From positions 1 to 39,618 of the forward strand of contig JAAEKA010000041.1 of the NCBI GenBank assembly GCA_014155705.1: a DNA stretch of 39,618 bases. Direction: 5' to 3'. This document shows, one piece after another, positions 1 to 7,040 of this stretch. The translations under genes and the position numbers were made by a program. This DNA comes from Anaerolineae bacterium clx_CAG2 (lineage in GTDB: Bacteria > Chloroflexota > Anaerolineae > JAAEKA01). Under the pieces are notes generated by a model that was given only the letters and a program-made list of their open reading frames with translations, made no database searches and was not told where the DNA came from. Position 1 is the stretch's first letter. Each line of letters begins with the position of its first letter.

Positions 1-37
1 GTTCCTGACCTGGGACGGCCGCGAGCACGCCTGGTGA

Positions 38-169
38 ACCGGGCTGCTGTGGCCGGTCTCCCGATCGAGCCACCCCGCGTATACCGGATTGCTGTGGCCG
101 GTCTCCTGACCGAGCCACGCCGCGTAACCGGATTGCTGTGTGGCCGATCTCCTGACCGAGCCACGCCGC
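38..169. repeat. Three tandem copies of a ~44-bp imperfect hairpin unit
   Basis: Copies begin near 38, 83 and 127. Each holds a core of the form TGGCCGGTCTCC..GACCGAGCCA, whose halves are complementary (TGGC/GCCA and CGGTC/GACCG), so each unit can fold as a hairpin. The third copy has a 2-bp duplication (TGTG) before GGCC. A related single core occurs at 11129-11152, so this is a dispersed family. It lies just 3' of the DUF503 gene and may serve as its terminator. No coding potential is supported. Confidence 0.7.
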
Positions 170-457
170 TCAGTCGATCAGCTCGATCTCGTAATCGACC
201 AGCTCTGCATCCAGCCGCCAGCGCTCGACGCTTTCCATGGCCTTCATCAGCAGGCCGTGGGCATAGGCTTTGTCGGATGAGATGCAGGCCACGCCGATGA
301 CAGCGCTGCGCAGGCTGTCCTGGTCGCCCACCTCGGCGACCGAGACGTTGTACTCGTTGCGCAGGCGCGCGATGATCGGCTTGATCACGCTGCGCTTGCC
401 TTTGAGCGAGTCGTTCATAGGGAGACGAAGTTCGATTGTTGCGACGCCGATAACCAT
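170..457 (-). CDS. DUF503 family protein (YlxP-like)
   Basis: A 95-residue protein starting MVIGVATIELRLP. It has the DUF503 pattern: a first beta strand, then 'DSLKGKRSVIKPI' and 'NVSVAEV', ending in 'DYEIELID'. The family is small, cytoplasmic and of unknown biochemical role; in Firmicutes it sits near translation and ribosome-maturation genes. I chose the ATG at 457 because the upstream in-frame extension to 568 is low-complexity (PTAQPINQSTSQP) and is encoded by a stuttering intergenic repeat, not a family-like N terminus. It reads in the same direction as amrB, 125 bp downstream of that gene's stop, so co-transcription is possible but not shown. Confident family call; function unknown. 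Confidence 0.85.
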   Translation of the reverse strand: MVIGVATIELRLPMNDSLKGKRSVIKPIIARLRNEYNVSVAEVGDQDSLRSAVIGVACISSDKAYAHGLLMKAMESVERWRLDAELVDYEIELID

Positions 458-461
458 GGTG

Positions 462-520
462 GTAGATTGGGGGGCAGATTGGTGGATTGGTTGACTGGTT
501 GACTGGTTGATTGGTTGTGC
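462..520. repeat. TTGGT-word stutter repeat upstream of the DUF503 gene
   Basis: A run of TTGGTGGATTGG / TTGACTGG words, with TTGACTGG tandemly repeated. It resembles the left arm of the hairpin at 23683-23755 and the short run at 11041-11064. Only one arm is seen here. Confidence 0.5.
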
Positions 521-582
521 TGTGGGCGGCTTGCGTTTGCGATACGTGATGCACTTGCGCTGAAGCACGCCGCGCGCCGACT

Positions 583-1419
583 CTATTGGCTGTCTTCCAT
601 CCGCTGTGGTATCTCCGGCGACGCCACATACGCCACGGCCGCATAGCCGACGACCCGCCGATTGTCGCCGCTGGTGTCGCCGGAGTTGCGGTAGTCCAGC
701 AGGTGAGCGGTCCAGCCCTTGAGTTGCGCCAGGCGCATCAGGAGCAGGATCGGCTGCAGGCCGCAGGCCTCGCCCTGGCCGGCGCGCGCCATGTCGCCGG
801 CCACGACAGCCTCCAGCAGCGAGCGATCCAGCGTCCGCGCGACTTCGTAGGGGTGGAAGTGGCTCAAGTCGGAGCTGACCACCACCAGATCGTTGGGGCG
901 CAACTGGTTCGCCAGGTCAGCCGCCACCTGCTGCACGTCGGGCTGGCCGCACAGCATGGCCACCAGGTCGAAATCGGCCAGCGTGGCCTGCAAGAAGGGC
1001 AACTCCACCTCGAGGCTGTGCTCCGGCTCGTGGGCCAATGGGTGCAGCTCGTAGCTATGGCCGCGCGCCAGCAGATCGTCGATGGCGGTCCGGTTCTGCG
1101 CCACCCGGCCCAGCGGCGTCTCGAAGGCAGCGGCCGGCGAGAGCGCCACGGCGTCCACATAGACGTAGTGCGCGGGACCGAGCAGATAGACCGTAGGGCG
1201 CTGGCCGGCGCCGGTCGGAGACAGTTGGCGAAACGCGCTGGCTGCGATCGGGCCGGAATAGCGATAGCCCGCGTGGGGGGCAATCAAGGCCCGCACCGAT
1301 TGCAGCCCTGCGTCCTGCGCCTGGCTCAGCAGACTCTCCACCGCCGCTGCCAGCTTGTCCGGCCGGTCGGAGTAGAAGGTCCCGGCCACGGCGGGGGGAC
1401 GGATGGTAGGTGTGTTCAT
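583..1419 (-). CDS. amrB: AmmeMemoRadiSam system protein B (MEMO1 family)
   Basis: 278 residues. The N terminus 'RPPAVAGTFYSDRPDKL' and 'IAPHAGYRYSGPIAASAF' are hallmarks of the MEMO1 family, whose fold is related to extradiol dioxygenases. 'VVSSDLSHFHPYEVA' and 'CGLQPILLLM' fit the C-terminal half. Length matches the family (about 260-290). It is one of three proteins that co-occur as the AmmeMemoRadiSam system, whose reaction is not settled; eukaryotic MEMO1 has been linked to metal handling. The start at 1419 has a GAGGA ribosome site 6 bases upstream. amrS precedes it on the same strand, separated by a 119-bp gap that holds a large stutter hairpin. No amrA (AMMECR1) gene is visible. Confidence 0.9.
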   Translation of the reverse strand: MNTPTIRPPAVAGTFYSDRPDKLAAAVESLLSQAQDAGLQSVRALIAPHAGYRYSGPIAASAFRQLSPTGAGQRPTVYLLGPAHYVYVDAVALSPAAAFETPLGRVAQNRTAIDDLLARGHSYELHPLAHEPEHSLEVELPFLQATLADFDLVAMLCGQPDVQQVAADLANQLRPNDLVVVSSDLSHFHPYEVARTLDRSLLEAVVAGDMARAGQGEACGLQPILLLMRLAQLKGWTAHLLDYRNSGDTSGDNRRVVGYAAVAYVASPEIPQRMEDSQ

Positions 1420-1430
1420 GACGGATCCTC

Positions 1431-1528
1431 GGAAATGGTTAATGGTGAACGGTTAACGGAAAATGGTTAATGAGCGGAGGCGCGCACCGTTAACAATTTA
1501 CCGTTACCCATTCACCATTAACCATTTC
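1431..1528. repeat. GGTTAA-word stutter hairpin between amrS and amrB
   Basis: The left arm (about 1431-1472) is built of AATGGTTAATG / GAACGGTTAACGG words. The right arm (about 1487-1528) is its near-complement (CCGTTAAC, CCATTCACCATTAACCATTTC). Together they give an imperfect stem of about 40 bp with a G/C-rich loop. It fills the space between two genes read in the same direction and may attenuate or separate their transcription. Confidence 0.65.
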
Positions 1529-1538
1529 TCCTGTTCTC

Positions 1539-2648
1539 TCACGCCCAAACGCCTGCTATTGCTGCGCCGCAGCCGTGGCACACGCCCGGCTCGCGCCAAT
1601 GCTGCTGCACGGTGTACCAACTGCGGCTGACCAGCAGCGTGTTGCAGTGCGGGCAGAACGTGGATGCGCGATCGCCGTCGTGGACGTTGCCCACGTAGAC
1701 GTAGCGCAGCCCGGCCTCCCGGCCGATCTCCCAGGCGCGGATCAGGGTGCTGTGCGGCGTGGGAGGGCGGTCCAACAGCAGGTAGTCGGGGTGAAAGGCG
1801 GAGATGTGCCAGGGCAGGTCAGGCGAGACGCCGGCCAGCCAGGCGGCCATCTCGCGCAGCTCGCCCTCGTCGTCGTTCAGGCCGGGGATCAAGAGCGTGG
1901 TGATCTCGATCCAGATCTGGGTCCGGGCGGCGATGTGCTCGATGTTGCGCAGCACCGGCTGGATACGCGTGCCGCACACCTGGCGGTAGAAGCTGTCGCT
2001 CCATGCCTTCAGGTCGACGTTGATCGCGTCCAGGTAAGGTTCGATCATCTCCAGCGCGGCCAGCGATTCGAAGCCGCTGCTGACGAAAACGTTGCGGATG
2101 TCGTGCTGGTGGGCCAGCCGTGCTGTGTCGTAGGCGTACTCGAAGAAGACGGTGGGCTCGTTGTAGGTGTAGGCCAGCATAGGGATGGCGTGCTGGCGGC
2201 AGTAGGCCGCCAGGTCGGCCGGCATGGCCGGCTGGCCGTTAGCGCGTGAGACTGGCGCGCGCGAGACCTTCGAGGTTTCCGAAAACCTCGAAGGTCTGGG
2301 GTCAACCGCGACGGCTTCGTGGCCGCTCTGGCTGATCTGCCAGTTCTGGCAGAACTGGCAGGTGAAGTTGCAGCCCACCGTGCCGAGCGACAACACCGGC
2401 TGCGTGGGCAGGAAATGAAAGAGCGGCTTCTTCTCGATGGGATCCACGTGCAGCGCGGCCGCTTCGCCGTAGACGAGCAGATAGAGCGCGCCGTCGTAGT
2501 TGCGCCGGATGCCGCATTTGCCCATGCCCTCCGGCTCGATGGCGCAGAAGTGCTCGCAGGCCGTGCATTGCACATAGCCTTTCTTGAGCGGTTTGTAGAG
2601 CATCGCCTCGTGCAGCATCGTCGTACCTTCGCCAACCTGGATGATCAT
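1539..2648 (-). CDS. amrS: AmmeMemoRadiSam system radical SAM enzyme
   Basis: 369 residues. The radical SAM cluster motif is C93-x3-C97-x2-C100 in 'GCNFTCQFCQNW'. An N-terminal Cys-rich stretch (C28, C31, C35, C45) and 'PIEKKPLFHFLP' are typical of the AmrS / PflA-like group. Later 'AYTYNEPTVFFEYAYDTA', 'NVDLKAWSDSFYRQVCG' and 'HISAFHPDY' follow the family order, and a C-terminal CPHC...CHGC pair suggests a zinc ribbon. The enzyme should cleave S-adenosylmethionine reductively; its substrate is unknown. Residues about 118-129 are encoded by a 34-bp palindromic repeat inserted in frame, in a spot predicted to be a surface loop. The start at 2648 has GAGG 5 bases upstream; an alternative ATG lies at 2618 with GAAGG upstream. 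Confidence 0.9.
   Translation of the reverse strand: MIIQVGEGTTMLHEAMLYKPLKKGYVQCTACEHFCAIEPEGMGKCGIRRNYDGALYLLVYGEAAALHVDPIEKKPLFHFLPTQPVLSLGTVGCNFTCQFCQNWQISQSGHEAVAVDPRPSRFSETSKVSRAPVSRANGQPAMPADLAAYCRQHAIPMLAYTYNEPTVFFEYAYDTARLAHQHDIRNVFVSSGFESLAALEMIEPYLDAINVDLKAWSDSFYRQVCGTRIQPVLRNIEHIAARTQIWIEITTLLIPGLNDDEGELREMAAWLAGVSPDLPWHISAFHPDYLLLDRPPTPHSTLIRAWEIGREAGLRYVYVGNVHDGDRASTFCPHCNTLLVSRSWYTVQQHWREPGVCHGCGAAIAGVWA
2264..2297. repeat. Palindromic repeat copy inside amrS
   Basis: Two 15-base arms (2264-2278 AGACCTTCGAGGTTT and 2283-2297) are perfect reverse complements around a 4-base loop. A sister copy with G/C in place of T/A in the centre of each arm lies at 12481-12514. The element is read through in frame in amrS. 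Confidence 0.85.
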
Positions 2649-2746
2649 CCAGCCTCATTGTACGACGAAACGGCGCAAAATTCAAGCGGAGCGCCAAACT
2701 GGGCGGGAGAGATCGGAACATTCAGGCCTTCATATGATCTATGTCA

Positions 2747-2775
2747 TTGTCGCATGGCCCAACCTGTGCTATTGT
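2747..2775 (+). promoter_or_regulatory. Sigma70-type promoter for the Trypco1/receptor operon
   Basis: TTGTCG (2747-2752), a 17-bp spacer, then TATTGT (2770-2775). Transcription would begin near 2782, about 80 bases before the ATG at 2864. It is the best promoter-like match in the 215-bp gap after amrS. Predicted from sequence only. Confidence 0.45.
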
Positions 2776-2863
2776 CTTGATAGCAGGCGCTGATTCTGGC
2801 CCGTGCAAGATCAACGTGCAGCGGTGCAGCCATCAGTGAATCCACCCAGTGCGGAGGTTAGCA

Positions 2864-3226
2864 ATGACGGATACTGTTCAACCTACACCCCCATTGGCGA
2901 TCCAGGTGACGACCATCCCGCTGGTCGAACCGGACCAGCCCATACGCGTGACGCGCGGGCCGAAAGATCAGTTGCGCAAGCTGACCGACGAGCAGGTGCA
3001 GGAGGCCTTTGGCGCGGTCGAATTCATGGCCCAGCACGCGGGCGAGATGCTGGGACGGCTGCGGGAACGGCCGGAGCAGCGGGAACTGTCCGGCGTCGAA
3101 ATGGAGTTCGGCCTGGGCTTCAACAGCGAGATGAAGGTCTATGTCGTCGGCGCCAAGGCCGAGGCCAGCCTGAAGGTCAAGCTGGCGTGGAAGGGTGAAG
3201 GCGTGCAGTCTGCACCCCAGGAGTGA
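2864..3226 (+). CDS. Trypsin-co-occurring domain 1-like (Trypco1) small protein
   Basis: 120 residues. The C-terminal part 'ELSGVEMEFGLGFNSEMKVYVVGAKAEASLKVKLAWK' region, read as its key pieces VEMEFGLGF, VVGAKAEASLKV and KLAWK, fits the Trypco1 / CU044_2847-type beta-rich domain that is repeatedly found beside trypsin-like or CHAT proteases in bacterial conflict systems. The N terminus (to about residue 30) is Pro-rich and probably extended; residues 31-65 are helical. I chose the ATG at 2864 because GGAGG lies 6 bases upstream. The stop is 7 bp before the receptor ATG, so the two are very likely co-translated. Inferred role: adaptor, regulator or substrate of the CHAT protease. The family call is from motif memory and could be refined by a profile search. 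Confidence 0.6.
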   Translation: MTDTVQPTPPLAIQVTTIPLVEPDQPIRVTRGPKDQLRKLTDEQVQEAFGAVEFMAQHAGEMLGRLRERPEQRELSGVEMEFGLGFNSEMKVYVVGAKAEASLKVKLAWKGEGVQSAPQE

Positions 3227-3233
3227 GCGCACG

Positions 3234-6200
3234 ATGGCGACGACATCCCCCAAGGTGACTATCCTCTTCATCACGGCTAATCCGCCTGACTGGCCGCAAC
3301 TCGACCTGGAGAAGGAACGGAAGGAGTTCACGAAGGCATTGCGTGGCAATCGTTATGGTGACCGTTTCGAGGTTAAGTTCCTCTTTGCCGCCGAGGTCGG
3401 CGACATTTTGCAAGCCTTGCGCGACTACCAGCCTACTGTCGTTCATCTTTCCGGACACGGTGATTACCAGGGCGCATTGTACTTCACCGCCGACCACAGC
3501 GCGGATGCCCCAGCCCTTTCGGCTGAGGGCCTGGCGGAAAAGCTGCAAATCTATCAGGAGGGGGCGAATTGGCCGGTCAGGCTCGTGGTGTTGGCAGCCT
3601 GTAATTCGGCTGCAGCGGCGCGGCTGGTTGCGCGCCACGTGGATTGCGCCATCGGCATGGACGATGATGTCGGCGACGAAGCCCTGGCAACACTGTTCAC
3701 GCCCAGCTTTTATGCTGCCCTGGCCCACGGTGAGAACGTGCAGAACGCCTTGGCAAGCGCCAAAAATGCGATGACGCATGACGGGGGGCGCTTTGCTGTC
3801 GAGGATGCCGAGACTGTGCAATTGTTCAACCGTGATGACGTTGACCCGACCAAGCTGGTGGTGACTGATTTTGTTCGACAAACGCTCAGTAATCTGCACA
3901 TGGAATACCTGCGCAGTTGGTTCAGCAGAGACTGGGCCGTGGTTCACCTGGCCGATATGCTGCCGAATCACGCTGAGGAAGTGAGCTTGTTGGACATCTA
4001 CGTCCCTTTGCCCGTGGCTTTCCGGCTTGCAATCAAGACCGAAAACCAGCGCATCGCCGATTGGTGGGTGAAACAAGAGCGAGAGGAGGAAGCAGCGGAC
4101 CAACTTGAACAGACCAAGAGATCGATTCCGGACTTGGCTACAGAAGCCGCGATGGACAAGTCGCATCGCCTGCCAAGGCTGCGTTCCTGGGCCGAGCTTG
4201 GCGTTGGAGCGGACGCCCTTCAAGAGATTGTCGATGAGATTCAGACCAAGATTTCAAACCGGCCTATTGAAGGGAAAACTGAACGGGAGAATCCTGAAAC
4301 TTGGTACATGGAGGCGCATGACGCTGCCAGCGTCCAGCCCCACTTTGTCCTACTAGGCGATCCGGGCAGCGGCAAGAGCAGTTTTCTTCGCCATTTGACG
4401 CTTTGCCTGGCAGGGGAATTGCGCCATCGAGCAGGGGATGCCAGCGCGCCGGCGAACGCGAACCTAGCTGCGTTACGGGATTGGCTTCTGGACGAAGGGT
4501 TCACACCAATCTACGTTGAGTTGAGAGACTTGGTTTCCAAAAGCTTCCCTCCTCTACCGGTTAGTGCGAAAGAGGAGCCCCTGTCGCCAACTACGGAGGA
4601 CTTCTGGAGCTATGTCCGCGCTCACATACTTAAAGGGTTGGCCGGTTTTGAGCCAGATCTGCGTGAACTGGCCGGAGGCGGCAGGGCTATCGTGATGTTT
4701 GACGGGCTAGACGAAGTTCCCGACGCCGCCAATCTTCATCGGCGCACGCAAATTAAGGACTTGGTCGCAGCGTTGACTGGCGCCTATCCGGCGTTGCGTA
4801 TCATCGTGACTGCCCGACCGCACGCCTACCGCCTGGATAAGTGGTCGTTGAATGGCTTTGGACACACCATGCTCGAACCACTCTCGCTGACGCGACTGCA
4901 CGAACTGGCGCCGGCGTTGTTTGGCAAGGTCAGGCCAGACCAACCTCAGGAGGAGGCCAAGGCTTTTATCGAGGCCCTGGAGCAGGACAAGAAAGCGGGG
5001 AGAATCGAGGAGAGTTTCTACGCTACGCCCATGTTCTTCACCATGCTGGCGGCGATTTGGCTCGACCGACCGGAACGGCGACTTCCGGCCGGCAAAGCGG
5101 CGTTGTATCGGGCTTCGGTCGATCTGCTGTTGGACCGTTATACCCGGCGGCGCGCCCCGCATTCCTCGGTGGCAAGTAACCTGGGGGTCGAGAATCCGAA
5201 AGAACTGCGCTCGGTGTTGGAGTGTCTGGCCTGTACCGTCCACGAGCAAAGGAAGGTGGGCCAGGATATGACGGTCTTTCATGTGAAAGAACTTCTGGGT
5301 ATCCTTGCCGAAGCCGGCTACAACATGCGTCTTCAGGACGTAGCCGCCTACCTGGAGCAGCACGCTGGCTTGCTGGTGTCGCCCAAAGCCAATCACTTTT
5401 ACTTCAGCCATCGCGGCTTTCAAGAGCACCTGGCGGCGTGTGAACTGACTTGCGAAGCGCCAGAGGATCGCCGCCCTGCGGTGTCCGAAGAACGCTGCTT
5501 TCCTGGAGGTCTGATTGAACGGATTCGCAGGCAGCCGGATCTGTGGGAGAACGTGGCTCGACTTGCAGCCGAAGACCTTTTCAGCGGCAAGCGGGCGTTG
5601 GATGGCTGGCAGTTGCTTTCGTCGCTGTGCGAGCCTTACGTAGACGCAAACGAGGCGCCCCAGGCCGCCATGCTCGCTCTTGACATTGCTGGCAGTCTCA
5701 AGCTCTTCGAACAAGAGATTGGTCGGCGCGACCGGCGCTCCAGCGACTTTGATCTGCTTCGGCAAACAGCGGTGCTTACAGTCGTTGATACAACCGCATT
5801 TTCTACACCGGAACAACGCAACCTGGCCGGTGAGATCTTGGGCCAACGCCCCGATGTGGACCGTCGTCCTGGTGTAGGCGTCAAAGACAAACTTCCTGAC
5901 ATCGTCTGGGCATTCGTGCCCGACAAGGAGAACAACGTTGGGCGTCAGGAGTTCATCTATGGCGATGACCAACAAGGCCACCGTGAGGTACGCACCGAAC
6001 CTGACTTCTGGATCGCCAAGTACCCCATCACCCGCGCCCAGTTCCAGACCTTTCTGGACGCGCCGGATGGCTTCCGCATCGACCGTTGGTGGAAGGGATT
6101 GTCTGTGCCAGAGGAGGATAGAAAGCGACCAGGCGACCAGCGTTTCGAGTATTGGAACCACCCGCGCGAGCGCGTCAGTTGGTACGACGCCATGGCCTTC

Positions 6201-6698
6201 TGCGCCTGGCTGACGGCCATGGCGCACGACCATCCCGAACTGCTGCCGAAAGAGGCCCGCTGCGCCGTCGGCTGGCGCATCACCCTGCCCACCGAACAGC
6301 AGTGGGAGAAGGCCGCGCGCGGGCACGACGGCCGGCAGTACCCGTGGGGCGGCAACGATTACCAGTCAGGCTATGCCAACATCAACGAGACGTACAGCAA
6401 GGTTGGCCCACATTACTTGCAGAAGACCAGTGCCGTCGGCATGTACCCGCAGGGCGTCTCACCCTACGGGGTCGCCGATCTGAGCGGCAACGTGTGGGAA
6501 TGGTGCCTGAACGAGTACGACAGTGGCAAGACCGATCTTGGCGGCGACGCCACGCGCGTCTTGCGGGGCGGCTCGTGGTTCGGCTTTCCTTACAGCGCCG
6601 CCGCCCCCGCCCGCTTCAGGCTCGACCCTGACATCCGTAACTACAACTTCGGTTTTCGGGTGGTGGTTGTGGGGTGCGTCCCTGTTTCCTGGCTCTGA
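3234..6698 (+). CDS. CHAT protease - NACHT NTPase - FGE/C-type-lectin receptor, DGR variable protein
   Basis: 1154 residues. Domains in order: a CHAT caspase-like protease (about 6-190) with 'HLSGHG' (likely catalytic His75) and 'LAACNS' (Cys123); a linker with a helical segment (about 220-365); a NACHT/STAND NTPase with Walker A GDPGSGKSS (375-383, Lys381), Walker B 'FDGLDEVPD' (Asp490, Asp493/Glu494) and sensor 'IIVTARPHAY'; an alpha-helical arm ending near 'FSHRGFQEHLAA'; and a formylglycine-generating-enzyme-like (C-type lectin fold) domain (about 885-1154) with 'WIAKYPITRAQF', 'LPTEQQWEKAARG', 'DLSGNVWEWC' and 'VLRGGSW'. The last ~43 residues are the DGR variable repeat. The start at 3234 has AGGAG upstream; an upstream GTG at 3195 would overlap the Trypco1 gene and lacks homology. 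Inferred mode: the lectin-fold tail binds a ligand, NACHT oligomerises, and CHAT cleaves a target. The FGE domain is presumably a binding module, not an enzyme. Confidence 0.92.
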   Translation: MATTSPKVTILFITANPPDWPQLDLEKERKEFTKALRGNRYGDRFEVKFLFAAEVGDILQALRDYQPTVVHLSGHGDYQGALYFTADHSADAPALSAEGLAEKLQIYQEGANWPVRLVVLAACNSAAAARLVARHVDCAIGMDDDVGDEALATLFTPSFYAALAHGENVQNALASAKNAMTHDGGRFAVEDAETVQLFNRDDVDPTKLVVTDFVRQTLSNLHMEYLRSWFSRDWAVVHLADMLPNHAEEVSLLDIYVPLPVAFRLAIKTENQRIADWWVKQEREEEAADQLEQTKRSIPDLATEAAMDKSHRLPRLRSWAELGVGADALQEIVDEIQTKISNRPIEGKTERENPETWYMEAHDAASVQPHFVLLGDPGSGKSSFLRHLTLCLAGELRHRAGDASAPANANLAALRDWLLDEGFTPIYVELRDLVSKSFPPLPVSAKEEPLSPTTEDFWSYVRAHILKGLAGFEPDLRELAGGGRAIVMFDGLDEVPDAANLHRRTQIKDLVAALTGAYPALRIIVTARPHAYRLDKWSLNGFGHTMLEPLSLTRLHELAPALFGKVRPDQPQEEAKAFIEALEQDKKAGRIEESFYATPMFFTMLAAIWLDRPERRLPAGKAALYRASVDLLLDRYTRRRAPHSSVASNLGVENPKELRSVLECLACTVHEQRKVGQDMTVFHVKELLGILAEAGYNMRLQDVAAYLEQHAGLLVSPKANHFYFSHRGFQEHLAACELTCEAPEDRRPAVSEERCFPGGLIERIRRQPDLWENVARLAAEDLFSGKRALDGWQLLSSLCEPYVDANEAPQAAMLALDIAGSLKLFEQEIGRRDRRSSDFDLLRQTAVLTVVDTTAFSTPEQRNLAGEILGQRPDVDRRPGVGVKDKLPDIVWAFVPDKENNVGRQEFIYGDDQQGHREVRTEPDFWIAKYPITRAQFQTFLDAPDGFRIDRWWKGLSVPEEDRKRPGDQRFEYWNHPRERVSWYDAMAFCAWLTAMAHDHPELLPKEARCAVGWRITLPTEQQWEKAARGHDGRQYPWGGNDYQSGYANINETYSKVGPHYLQKTSAVGMYPQGVSPYGVADLSGNVWEWCLNEYDSGKTDLGGDATRVLRGGSWFGFPYSAAAPARFRLDPDIRNYNFGFRVVVVGCVPVSWL
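6555..6684 (+). other. DGR variable repeat (VR)
   Basis: The core 6557-6681 aligns without gaps to the template at 6913-7037 (constant offset 356). It differs at 17 positions, each an adenine in the template: 11 A-to-T, 5 A-to-G and 1 A-to-C. Extending to 6555-6684 adds 3 further A-specific differences. VR covers residues 1108-1150 of the receptor. At the 13 core Asn codons of the template the protein now reads F,G,F,Y,S,F,L,D,D,I,N,Y,N. The 31-bp 3' end from 6651 (GGTTTTCGGG onward) is identical to the template and G-rich, as expected for an initiation-of-mutagenic-homing site. Confidence 0.95.
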
Positions 6699-6732
6699 CC
6701 TCTGATGCTCTGGCCTCTGAACTCTGATTCTG

Positions 6733-6747
6733 CGGGCCGCAGGCCCG
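6733..6747. other. Small hairpin downstream of VR
   Basis: CGGGCC - GCA - GGCCCG: a 6-bp G/C stem with a 3-base loop, about 50 bp past the end of VR and 35 bp past the receptor stop. Known DGRs can require a hairpin or cruciform just after VR for target recognition; this one is smaller and further away, so the role is a guess. Confidence 0.35.
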
Positions 6748-6758
6748 TCCGGAGAGGA

Positions 6759-6832
6759 CTGACAGTGCTGGTCGACCGGTCGGCTGGCTTTGCGCGTTGC
6801 CAGGTGCTCTACGGCGAAACCAGCACTGTCAG
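6759..6832. other. 14-bp inverted repeat between VR and TR
   Basis: Arms CTGACAGTGCTGGT (6759-6772) and its exact complement (6819-6832) flank a 46-base loop. The loop itself holds a 10-bp palindrome, CGACCGGTCG (6773-6782), and a TGGC/GCCA pair. No T-run follows the right arm, so an intrinsic terminator is not obvious. It may still end the receptor mRNA or act as a DGR cis element. Confidence 0.6.
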
Positions 6833-6845
6833 CCCTTGGCGCAGT

Positions 6846-6874
6846 TTGCTGTCAAGCGGTAACTCAGTTATACT
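6846..6874 (+). promoter_or_regulatory. Promoter for the template RNA
   Basis: TTGCTG (6846-6851), a 17-bp spacer, TATACT (6869-6874). The predicted start is near 6881, about 30 bases before TR. A small hairpin, CCCGT-GGTTT-ACGGG (6882-6896), would sit at the 5' end of the transcript. Position and spacing make this the likely driver of TR RNA and perhaps of the RT message. Confidence 0.6.
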
Positions 6875-6910
6875 GACGCCGCCCGTGGTTTACGGGTCAG
6901 GCAGCCCGGA

Positions 6911-7040
6911 AACGTCTTGCGGGGCGGCTCGTGGAACAACAATCCTAACAACGCCGCCGCCCCCGCCCGCAACAGGAACAACCCTAACAACCGTAACAAC
7001 AACATCGGTTTTCGGGTGGTGGTTGTGGGGTGCGTCCATG
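6911..7040 (+). repeat. DGR template repeat (TR)
   Basis: Read in the VR frame it encodes VLRGGSW followed by an Asn-rich series (12 AAC and 1 AAT codon in the core), then [10 protein letters not shown]. The core 6913-7037 carries 28 adenines, 17 of which differ in VR, while every non-A base matches. AAY codons mutated at their two As give 15 amino acids and never a stop. The TR itself has no ribosome site or plausible protein role. Confidence 0.95.

Noticed and set aside
4707..6326. Large minus-strand open frame antisense to the receptor gene
   Set aside because: It is a shadow of the GC-rich receptor gene with no family motifs; the plus-strand protein has a full set of CHAT, NACHT and FGE motifs.
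6001..6698. Receptor C-terminal domain as a true formylglycine-generating or ergothioneine-type enzyme
   Set aside because: It is fused to CHAT-NACHT and its end is hypermutated. No sulfatase or substrate gene is nearby, so a ligand-binding use of the fold fits better.
6759..6832. Inverted repeat as ordinary intrinsic terminator
   Set aside because: The loop is 46 bases and no T-tract follows the right arm; kept as an unexplained structure.
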